This document shows, one piece after another, positions 1 to 7,999 of a stretch of DNA of 21,306 nucleotides. The notes beneath the pieces are model-generated. The model did no database searches and had not been told where the DNA came from. It worked only from the letters and a program-made list of their open reading frames with translations. Source of the DNA: Saccoglossus kowalevskii (taxonomy: Eukaryota > Hemichordata > Enteropneusta > Harrimaniidae). The position numbers and the translations under genes are program-made. Positions within the stretch are counted from its first letter, which is position 1. Each line of letters begins with the position of its first letter. Location: positions 126,573 through 147,878 of the forward strand of contig NW_003155242.1 in NCBI RefSeq assembly GCF_000003605.2, given 5' to 3'.

Positions 1-88
1 CCCTAATGCCAAGACATGTTCCTGTTAATAATTCCGTTGCCCATACCTGACCCGACCCTAACCCTAATGCCAAGACACGTTCCTGTTT
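1..88. repeat. 61-bp direct repeat with telomere-like CCCTAA motifs
   Basis: The sequence CCCTAATGCCAAGACA(T/C)GTT begins at 1 and again at 62, giving a period of 61 bp. The second copy is preceded by CCCTAACCCTAA (56..67), two units of the common animal telomere hexamer. Only about one and a half units are visible, so the array may continue to the left of the window. It could be an interstitial telomere-derived satellite or a simple local duplication. Confidence 0.6.
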
Positions 89-157
89 ATATTTTCTCAA
101 TAATGATACTCTGTTGTGCACTGTCTGCAGGTAAGTTGCATTGATGTCAACTGATTA

Positions 158-1410
158 AACAACTTTCGTTTAATTATTTTACACTGTTACAATTTGTTAA
201 ATTGAGAGAATAAATGTGTGGACAAATATTTGAGACTTATTTTGGTGTAGAAAAGTCGCGTTTAATTAACTTTCACCATTACAAGTTATTAAATTGTGAA
301 AATAAATGTGTGGACAAATATTTGAGACTTATTTTGGTGTAGACAAGTCTTGTTTAACTTTCACCATTACAAGTTGTTAAATTGTGAAAATAAGTGTGTG
401 GACAAATATTTGAGACTTATTTTGGGGTAGACAACTTATTTCATTTAATAATTTTACACTATTACAAGTTGTTAAATTGAGAGAATAAATGTGTGGACAA
501 GTATTTGAAACTTATTTTCGTATAGACAACTCGCGTTTGATTAATTCCCACAATTACAAGTTGTTAAATTGAGAGAATAAATGTGTGGACAAATATTTGA
601 GACTTATTTTGGTGTAGACAACTCAGTCTCGTTTAAATATTTTACACCATTACAAGTTGTTAAATTGAGAGAATAAATGTGTGGACAAATATTTGAGACT
701 TATTTTGGTGTAGACAAGTCGCGTTTAATTAACTTCCACCATTACAAGTTGTTAAATTGTGAAAATAAATGTGTGGACAAATATTTGAGACTTATTTTGG
801 TGTAGACAAGTCGCGTTTAAATAACTTTCACCATTACAAGTTGTTAAATTGTGAAAATAATTGTGTGGACAAATATTTGAGACTTATTTTGGTGTAGACA
901 AGTTGCGTTTAATTAACTTTCACCATTACAAGTTGTTAAATTGTGAAAATAAATGTGTGGACAAATATTTGAGACTTATTTTGGGGTAGACAACTTATTT
1001 CATTTAATAATTTTACACTATTACAAGTTGTTAAATTGAGAGAATAAATGTGTGGACAAGTATTTGAAACTTATTTTCGTATAGACAACTCGCGTTTGAT
1101 TAATTCCCACAATTACAAGTTGTTAAATTGAGAGAATAAATGTGTGAACAAATATTTGAGACTTATTTTGGTGTAGACAACTCAGTCTCGTTTAAATATT
1201 TTACACCATTACAAGTTGTTAAATTGAGAGAATAAATGTGTGGGCAAATATTTGAGACTTATTTTGGTGTAGACAACTCTCATTTAATAATTTTACACCA
1301 TTACAAGTTGTTAAATTGAGAGAATAAATGTGTGGACAAGTATTTGAAACTTATTTTGGTGTAAACAACTCACGTTTGATTAATTCACACAATGACAAGT
1401 TGTTGTTAAA
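158..1410. repeat. ~92-bp satellite array, about 13 monomers, with higher-order structure
   Basis: Thirteen monomers can be phased on the word TAAATGTGTGGACAA, starting near 211, 303, 391, 486, 578, 674, 766, 858, 950, 1045, 1137, 1233 and 1325. Spacings are 92, 88, 95, 92, 96, 92, 92, 92, 95, 92, 96 and 92 bp. Each monomer carries TTACAAGTTGTTAAATTG, then GTGTGGACAAATATTTGAG and TTATTTTGGTGTAGACAA. Two types exist: type A has TGTGAAAATAA, type B has TGAGAGAATAA, in the order B AA BBB AAA BBBB. The 95-92-96 run recurs 559 bp later, so a six-monomer block has been duplicated. There are no unique spacers and no coding potential. If the RBM48 gene continues leftwards, the array lies in its first intron. 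Confidence 0.95.
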
Positions 1411-1825
1411 ATAGTGATCTAAATATACTGGTATCAGTGGATATTTGATTTAATTGTGAAACTTTCTAACAACATGTTAAGTGCTGACTTCGAACCCTCA
1501 ATCAACAATTCCGCAGACACAGTATAAATTCCACAACACCACAGAAGATATTGGTCTATTGCCTGAATTGTTTTCGTAATATAGGGAACACCATCAACAC
1601 TTTAACAAAACTTACCTTGACTTGGGTCTTGTTTATCTCTTGTCACAATCTGGAAACTGCTGAACAAACTGCGCATCGTCCAGTTTAAGACGCAAGTTAT
1701 TTTATTATTTATTCATTCAGTTTTGCATGGTGGAGTTTCGTGAGGTATATTATTTTTTCGCGATGTTTTTAGTTTACTTGTTACAGTTTGAGGGATTTCA
1801 TTTTATTTGATTTACGTTTTTACGG
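1411..1825. other. Unassigned AT-rich sequence
   Basis: No open reading frame, recognisable repeat or RNA gene is seen between the satellite and the SINE-like dimer. Confidence 0.5.
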
Positions 1826-1829
1826 TAGC

Positions 1830-2090
1830 TCTGAGCGGGACTCGAACCCACTGTCTTTTCAAGCTACTTTTGTTTTATCTCCATGGCACGATTGTGTACC
1901 ACACCATGACGTTGGTCGTTAAATGGTGTTCATTTTTCTAACTACTCCAATGTACCGATGAGTTGAAGGGGAAAGCCAAAATGATTGCTCGTTTCTGATT
2001 GCTTCGGTTCTGGTGAGTGTGTATCTAGTGTGATTCGAACCCATGTCGTTTGTATTGTGCGGTTTCTTATTTCCCATGTTGGCTACGCCG
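1830..2090 (-). mobile_element. Degenerate tRNA-like SINE dimer
   Basis: Two RNA polymerase III B-box motifs lie on the minus strand: GGTTCGAGTCCC (complement of 1837..1848) and GGTTCGAATC (complement of 2032..2041). Each is preceded on the minus strand by a similar A-box-like block, at about 1879..1890 (GTGCCATGGAG) and 2073..2084 (TAGCCAACATGG). Both blocks are followed by a GATAA or AATAA stretch, and the distance to the B box is about 25 nt in both. The two modules are therefore homologous and arranged head to tail about 195 bp apart. Acceptor stems do not fold well, so these are not functional tRNA genes. A tRNA-derived SINE or its remnant is the best reading; no poly(A) tail or target-site duplication was located. 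Confidence 0.45.
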
Positions 2091-2400
2091 TAATATGCAA
2101 CCACTTTCCCGTTTTATTGTGATTTTGAGAGTGTTTAATGATGTCTTCCCCACCCATCACGCCATGACCCAGTTTCAACCACACTGCCATTTTGCAACGA
2201 AGTGCGTGACCCTTGGCGTGACCCGACTGACTATATGATCGTTCTGTTCAACTGTTAAGCTAGGATTTATTACCTTTATTAAAATTATATTGTCACGTGA
2301 TTTGTTTTACCTTATGTTTAATCTTTATTGTAATTTGTATATACCAATTCGTATATACATGTACCAAGGAAACGACCCCGATTGAAGGTCATGTATTTTG

Positions 2401-2408
2401 TGACGTCA
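2401..2408. promoter_or_regulatory. CRE-like site TGACGTCA
   Basis: This is a perfect palindromic cAMP-response-element consensus, about 650 bp from the RBM48 start codon. It is a sequence match only. The same octamer recurs at 15194..15201. Confidence 0.3.
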
Positions 2409-2508
2409 CCAATTCGTGTGTAGGTACGGCTTCTAGAACCGTGCCATGAATGGTGCAATAGCATTTTAAATGTACACAGAGATGTGAAAACAGAGTGTAT
2501 CTGTCAGT

Positions 2509-2526
2509 GTGTATACCGGTATACAC
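2509..2526. repeat. Perfect 18-bp palindrome centred on ACCGGT
   Basis: GTGTATACCGGTATACAC is a perfect 18-bp palindrome. It is the longest example of the TACCGGTA motif that recurs six times in this window. Confidence 0.8.
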
Positions 2527-2975
2527 TATTATATTGTAATTTCTAGGTGAGAGGAGGGACAGTCACTTGTAACGCAAAATATAAACAAAATATAAGTTAT
2601 AAAATATGTACATTACATACCTGTGTGCACTGGAACGATATTTGCAGTTTACACGCAAGTTTTCAATACTTATTTTGCGTTAAAAATGAGCTTCGTGTAG
2701 TGTTTTTTTTTTATACTAAAACCCTGGTTTCGCGGATCAGACGTCAGACAACTATTATATTTATTTAGTGGTCTGAGATCGTACGAGATAGCCCTACCGG
2801 CAATCAAACTGTCCGCCCGGTGTGGTACCGGGTCTCAGGTGTTTATTGGCCACCGGAATATTGGACACATGTGAATTTTCTATAACTTCTGGTGGCAAAA
2901 AAAAATCGAGACATTAAAAAAAAACGCGATGATCTCGACTCTTAACCCTCGAATTAGCTGTTTAATTAGTCTCAC

Positions 2976-3065
2976 CTTGACAGCTTTATCGTGTCTGCTT
3001 TCCCTGTATTTTGGCCGATTGTGACACGGTTTGTTTCGTTGGTGATGTTTCATGGGCGCAGCCAT
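2976..3065 (-). CDS. RBM48: RBM48 orthologue, first coding exon (partial gene)
   Basis: This 30-residue exon begins MAAPMKHHQRNKPC and ends KYRESRHDKAVK. It matches the start of animal RBM48, where HHxQR..C..R.KYREGR...AVKV precedes the RRM domain. A strong splice donor (AAG|GTGAG) follows at 2976/2975, in phase 0, exactly where the family match stops. Family knowledge: RBM48 is a nuclear RRM protein that works with ARMC7 in U12-type (minor) splicing. The start codon at 3065 lies inside AAGATGGCTGC, a YY1 element typical of animal promoters. An in-frame ATG at 3131 is possible, but its added residues resemble nothing in the family. The RRM-coding exons were not found in 1..2975 and presumably lie beyond the left edge. 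The gene is divergent from DCAKD with 190 bp between start codons. The identification rests on a short but specific stretch. Confidence 0.75.
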
Positions 3066-3255
3066 CTTAGCTTTTGTTGACTTGGTCTTGTTTCTGCACC
3101 GAGCTGATTGATTGGACAAACGGCAATTCACGGACCAATCAATGGCCTGGTAGGTTATAGCGAACGAAATAGTTCAATATTTACATTTTGAGGGCGCGAT
3201 ACACGAGATATACGGAACAGTACTTACATGTTCGTGCCTTTGGACTAATTTTACG
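3066..3255. promoter_or_regulatory. Probable bidirectional promoter of RBM48 and DCAKD
   Basis: Only 190 bp separate the two divergent start codons, so both transcripts must start here unless distant leader exons exist. An inverted pair of CCAAT boxes lies in the middle: ATTGATTGG at 3107..3115 and CCAATCAAT at 3135..3143, 9-bp arms 19 nt apart and suited to NF-Y. A YY1 consensus (AAGATGGCTGC, minus strand, 3058..3068) overlaps the RBM48 start codon. No TATA box is obvious. Transcription start sites are inferred, not seen. Confidence 0.7.
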
Positions 3256-6200
3256 ATGTTCTTGATTGGTTTAACTGGTGGGATAGCTTCTGGTAAAAGT
3301 ACAGTTGCCGAAATGTTCAAAGAGCTCGGATGTACAATTTTAGATGCTGATCAAATTGCCAGGGAAGGTAGGTGAGAGCATGGAGGTAAAAATTCTCTTT
3401 TTACCTCCATGGTGAGAGAGACGAGTTTCTTAATCGATTGTTTACATCCATGGTTAAAGTTAATTATCCATCACGTGACCGAAGTAATATTTATCGTCAC
3501 TGGTAATATGTTGTTGTTTAAAAGATTTTATTTTTGATTTGGTTAGATTGAATATTTTAGATATCTGTTTTCAGACCTGGTATTAACTAGGGATTAATAT
3601 TCTCATGAAGAATCAGACTTGTAAAAACAAAACAAATATAGGCAAAGTACAGACAAAAGTTGTAGTGTACTTTCCTCTACTCCAACTTCAGATTATCCAA
3701 GGATGCATAATACAGTTATTTATGAATACTTAAATTAGATTGAAAAACATAAAATCACAGTTGAAAACAATTCAACCAATCACAGCATCTGTAATTTTGA
3801 TATCATTGGTGCAAATATATATATTTTTGAAATAACCTTAGCGCTATCCAATCAGCCAAACACACACACACAGGATGGTACAAAAAAGCACTACAGCAGT
3901 GGATCCCACCCCCCGGTAATCTCTCATTTGAATTTGAATCTACATTTAGAAATATTTACACAAAATTTACACTTAACAATATTCATGGGTAATGTGAGAT
4001 GAAAGTAGGCTTGTAAAGTTTAATAATTGTTTTAATGCTCCAGTCAATGTCAATCCTGACCCCTGCCAAACTGTGCTCGTGGAGGTGGGGTAATAGCCGT
4101 GTTTTGTGTGCTGTCATTGCTAGCTGCGCATATGTATACGCTCATTGAGTACTCTGCTGATAGCAAGCATGGCGTTTCCCAGGGTTGAATGTGGTGGTTT
4201 GTTTTGGGTGCTGATTTGCCTATTCTTTTTGCTCCAGGTGGGGCATTTGGCAAATTTTATAACAATAATTTCCAAATCTCCCACTATACTCTGACTTGGG
4301 GACATCAACTGGAGCATAATTGGTACTTTGATAAAGATATTCTCTCACAGATCCCAAATAATTAGATAAGTGATCAATGACTGCCGCAGTGCTTTGTTTT
4401 ACCACCACACTGGTTTAATTGACTCTCCCACGGTCGTTATGCTAACTGCCAAAGTGCCATTTCCATTTAGCTGACTTTATAAATCTAATTGATAAGTTGC
4501 TGAAAACTTAAAACTGTGTAGTTGTAACACTCTTGAAGCAGTAACAATTTTGTAAGTCAATAATTTTGTGTAATTGAGTAAGTGAATCATCACAGCTTCT
4601 GTTTTGAATAAATATGCAAATTATTATGTAATTTTTTACTGCCACAGTATTCTGAGAGGACCATAGTGAAATTAACAATATACGGTAACTGACTTCATAT
4701 GCTTATGCTTTCATCTCTTCCAAGATGGAAGAACGTTGCATTTAGGTCTCATACCACTAATTCCATAGATGACAATGTTAACATTTGGGTGAATTTCTCC
4801 ACAAAAAAAGAGGGTTACAAAGATTAAAATATTGTTTTAATTTGTTGAAACCACATGTATGTGTAATAGAATTCTGGTCAGTAAAACACATGTTGGCGAG
4901 CTCAAACTTCTACAAAACGGATGTAAACAAAACACAGATTTGTCAGGCTCTCTACCGTCAATATTCTCAGAAATACGGCCAGTTTGGAAGTTTCAAATTG
5001 AGAGTTGTCCAGATTCACAGGTCATCAGTACTTGTCAATAAACAAAGCTACCGGTAACAAGTCTAACAATTGACGTAATTGGAGTATGTTATTGGCTAAC
5101 AACAACCGTAAGATTTGAGGGTTTTGAATGCTAATACCGGTATTGCAGTAAGGCATGAGACCTTAACACAGTATCATTTATGCCATTATTTGTGTGCATA
5201 TGCATCAGCATTTTATCTTGTTTTACTAGTTGTACAACCAAACAAGCCTGCTTGGAAAAAAATTGTCAAATACTTTGGAGATGGAATTCTTCTTGAAGAT
5301 GGACGACTGAACAGACCCAAACTTGGAGAGCTGGTCTTTACAGATCCTGTGAAGAGAAAGAAACTGAATTCCATGACTCATCCCGAAATTCAAAAGATGA
5401 TGATGTGGCAATTGTTTTATTGTTTCCTTAAAGGTGAGTTGATGAAGATCAGAGGTAAAATAATTGAGATTTTTCACTCAGGAATCATACTTTTTAAAAT
5501 TTATTTAGCCCGGAAGACTCCCACTTCATTCAGATCCCAGGAGAGCTCTTTTATAGAAGCAATTTGGTAACACCCATTATAATAATTATTGATTGACACC
5601 AGAATGAAAAAAGTCACAGAAGTACTATCAACAACAGATACGTTTAGATATTGAAATGTTCCCAATTATTTTTGTGAGTGTTATTTTTCTCTGAAATATA
5701 ATATTCTAATATTTTTTTTTTTTTTTGGAATATTGTCGTGTATTAGATTGATGGATGATAAGATACTTCACAACAGTTTATGCATCACTATTTAGATTTC
5801 TATTGCTAAACATATAATATATTAAACATATAATATTAGGAGATGAAATATTCACTGCAAGTTTGTTATTTCGCCGTTTGATGCAATTTTCAGTAGTTTT
5901 GCATAACGTGGTTGAAAATTGTCATTTTAATGTATTTTTCTCTGATACATCTCACATTATTTGTTTGAATTCAGTATAATTTTGGTATTTGGTTTCCCAT
6001 TACATTTTACACCCAGTGAACCAAATATTTTCTTGCAACAAATGAATACATCACTATAGCCACAAATAATCCCCATAATTGTGAATTACTACTAGTGATG
6101 GCTTTGTATTTAATACAGAACAGGGACTGCGCACTCTCAATGCTTGTTAATAAAAACTACAAATTTAAGTAAATAAAACTTATTCTTTGTAGTACTTACC

Positions 6201-7010
6201 AAATGTTACTAATATTAAACATATTTTGGCAGATTACTCTACTAAATTTAGATATCTGGCAGTTTCACTTGTTTCTCAAGTAAGCTAGCATAATCTGAAT
6301 TATTTTCCTCATTCTGTAGGCCATCAGTTTGTGATTCTTGATATACCTCTGCTGTATGAGACAAGTTCAATGTTGAAATTTCTTAAGGAGGTGATTGTAG
6401 TGTATTGGTAAGTTTAATGAAACGAATGTTATTGTTGTACTATAGTTACTATGAGATTAGTAACAATAGGTAATTACCGGTATAATAACAACATCAAGAC
6501 TAGACTTGAAAATGTTTATGGGGCACAGTCAGCACATCACATCATGGTCAATTTGGGTCCCATGCAACTTAAACATGTGCAAAATACTACAAGCTAAGAA
6601 CGTGTATACGTGACGAATAGGCTGCAACACTTTAAACCTCAAGGGATAATGTTTATTCTAGATGATGTTCTGTAGTTACCACGGTGATCTATTATTTTGT
6701 TTACAGTGATAGTGACATGCAACTTGACAGACTAATGAACAGGAATGAGCTAAGCAAAGAAGAAGCAGTGAATCGAATCGAATCGCAGATGCCTCTATCA
6801 CATAAAATACAACTCGGTGATCATATTATAGACAACACTGGGAGTGTCGAAAACACACAAGACCAAGTTGATAAATTATATCGAACATTTAGAGGATACC
6901 ACACTCACTGGATTCTACGATTTGTTCTCGTCTCAGTTTTCGCTACATTTACTTACTCTATTCTTGGTATTGTGAAATTCATTCTGCAATTTACTGGTAT
7001 TAAAAAGTAA
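3256..7010 (+). CDS. DCAKD: DCAKD orthologue, dephospho-CoA kinase domain protein (4 exons)
   Basis: Exons join as 3256..3367, 5230..5433, 6320..6407 and 6707..7010, giving 235 aa (human about 231). All introns are GT-AG (GAAG|GTAGGT, AAAG|GTGAGT, TTG|GTAAGT), in phases 1, 1 and 2. The protein shows the P-loop GGIASGKS (8-15), D30/D32 with ADQIAREVVQP (31-41), THPEI (87-91), [10 protein letters not shown] (110-119), VVYCD (132-136), RLMNRN (143-148) and RI..QMPL (158-165). This is the CoaE/DPCK order. Residues about 204-229 are hydrophobic, matching the C-terminal membrane segment of animal DCAKD. Family role: ATP-dependent 3'-phosphorylation of dephospho-CoA to CoA is inferred from the fold; in animals COASY also does this, so the physiological role of DCAKD is less certain. 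The gene diverges from RBM48 across a 190-bp promoter. No frameshift or lost motif is seen. Confidence 0.95.
3368..5229 (+). other. DCAKD: DCAKD intron 1
   Basis: This is a 1862-bp phase 1 intron with donor GTAGGTGAG and acceptor TTTTACTAG. It holds a perfect hairpin at 3379..3411, a short CA run near 3860, and TACCGGTA at 5049 and 5134. Open frames on the minus strand around 4050..4408 and on the plus strand around 4785..5057 show no recognisable domain and are treated as chance. Confidence 0.9.
3379..3411. repeat. Perfect 14-bp hairpin just inside DCAKD intron 1
   Basis: CATGGAGGTAAAAA (3379..3392) pairs perfectly with TTTTTACCTCCATG (3398..3411) around a 5-nt loop. It begins 11 bp after the exon 1 donor. 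GGTGAGAG occurs immediately on both sides (3371..3378 and 3411..3418), so the donor-like sequence is duplicated around the hairpin. Confidence 0.85.
5434..6319 (+). other. DCAKD: DCAKD intron 2
   Basis: This is an 886-bp phase 1 intron with donor GTGAGTT and acceptor CATTCTGTAG. It is AT-rich with a T-run near 5711 and a small duplication of TAAACATATAATAT at 5807 and 5823. Nothing else is recognised. Confidence 0.9.
6408..6706 (+). other. DCAKD: DCAKD intron 3
   Basis: This is a 299-bp phase 2 intron with donor GTAAGTTT and acceptor TTTGTTTACAG. It contains one TACCGGTA at 6475..6482. It splits the Cys codon of VVYCD. Confidence 0.9.
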
Positions 7011-7208
7011 TTATTTTTGGTTCAGAAACTGAAATGTTTACTTGGAATTATAATTTGATATACTTTTTGTGTCACCTGTTATTCAAATTAACTTTTTATA
7101 CTTAATAGAAACCATAGCTATATCTAATTATTCTATGACAATTTTAAAACCACAGCATAAATTGACAACCCACATTGTTGTGCACATTCCCAAATATTTT
7201 GAATAATT

Positions 7209-7214
7209 AATAAA
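7209..7214 (+). promoter_or_regulatory. DCAKD: Probable DCAKD polyadenylation signal
   Basis: AATAAA lies 199 bp after the DCAKD stop codon, in AT-rich sequence followed by TG-rich DNA. It is the first canonical signal downstream, implying a 3' UTR of about 220 nt. Confidence 0.5.
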
Positions 7215-7393
7215 TCACACAATCAAGTATGAAATATGTGTATATAGTATACAAATTAGTGTGAGTACTACTCAGCACTCACATCTAATTCGTTCACTTT
7301 TTCTGGAGATTGTAGATGTGGTCTATAATGATTTGGCAGCCTGAATGTGAAAATGGACAACTTATTCTGGTGACAACACAAACATAGGCATTT

Positions 7394-7889
7394 CAATTAT
7401 ACATCTCAAGGTCGATTGTCCATTGGTAATTACTTTTTGGACAAAATTCTCAGAAAATTGGGGCAGGAAGATTGGGCTAAGAAGCTCCCTTAACGCAATG
7501 TCAATAGTGTTGGGAAACCCGCTGTTCCCAATACTGCTAAATTGTTTAATATTAATAGCAAAGAGGTATATTTACATATGTAGATGTCAAAATAGAATTC
7601 CCTATTTTAGATCTTTTGAACCATTTGTACACAATATACAAAAAATAGAATATATAATAGCAAACAAAAAAGGGAAACTTGAACAGCACCTTTAAAAATG
7701 GGGCAAGTTCCTTGCAGTATTGGCAAAGTAATAAGACCACAATTGTATCAATCACATTTTAATGTTTGACATAGTGTATGAACAGTTACTTTTCAAAGAT
7801 GTAATTTTTCCATGAAACAATGTATGTGCTACATGTAAGTTGTTGTACTATTGTACTAAGACTCAATAAAAGTTTATAAAATATAAAAA
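7394..7889 (+). mobile_element. 5'-truncated LINE (non-LTR retrotransposon) insertion
   Basis: A roughly 496-bp insert is bounded by the 14-bp direct repeat AAACATAGGCATTT at 7380..7393 and 7890..7903, a target-site duplication. The right end carries AATAAA (7865..7870) and then a run of A residues directly abutting the duplication. That is the signature of target-primed reverse transcription. The body encodes the last part of a LINE reverse transcriptase protein. It sits about 180 bp beyond the DCAKD polyadenylation signal. The 5' end is truncated, so it cannot be autonomous. Confidence 0.85.
7396..7695 (+). pseudogene. C-terminal remnant of a LINE ORF2-type protein
   Basis: The frame reads HLKVDCPLVITFWTKF, then LILIAKRYIYICRCQN, then EYIIANKKGKLEQHL before a stop. 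From memory of the family, LINE ORF2 C-termini show the pattern HL...CP.V..FW..., followed by an N..ILLAK.YIY.CR segment and a KL..H.KKW end. After the TAA at 7693..7695 the same frame continues KWGKFLA, so the stop interrupts the expected KKW end. No reverse-transcriptase core or endonuclease is present, because of the 5' truncation. The clade (L1/Tx1-like or another) cannot be settled by eye. Confidence 0.7.
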
Positions 7890-7999
7890 AAACATAGGCA
7901 TTTTAAAAAAGAAAGTTATGCAAAATTGCTGTGACTTTTATGTTTCACAGGATTTATTCTGCATTTTTTGTGGAATCCCTTTTAATTTATTTGTGGTAC

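Larger units (their letters stand above)
2100..2975. other. Gene-free stretch, likely RBM48 first intron
   Basis: This lies just downstream of the RBM48 exon 1 splice donor on the minus strand, so it is probably intron 1 of that gene. It contains a CRE-like TGACGTCA at 2401..2408 and an 18-bp palindrome at 2509..2526. I looked for the RRM-coding second exon of RBM48 on the minus strand and did not find it. Short open frames here show no family resemblance. Confidence 0.5.

Noticed and set aside
121-137. Perfect splice donor CAG|GTAAGT on the plus strand
   Set aside because: The preceding sequence has no convincing coding frame and is part of the telomere-like repeat region; an isolated donor is weak evidence for an exon.
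1837-2041. Functional tRNA genes
   Set aside because: B boxes are good but acceptor and anticodon arms do not pair; they fit a SINE-like derivative instead.
2480-2526. RBM48 exon 2 starting with a VYT-like codon run on the minus strand
   Set aside because: GTGTATACC reads VYT, but there is no AG acceptor before it and the continuation does not resemble an RRM; it is part of the palindrome.
3066-3131. Longer RBM48 start at 3131
   Set aside because: The extra N-terminal residues resemble nothing in the family, and the ATG at 3065 sits in a YY1 element at the expected place.
4050-4408. Three overlapping minus-strand open frames in DCAKD intron 1
   Set aside because: They occupy different frames of the same DNA, lack recognisable motifs and lie wholly inside an intron.
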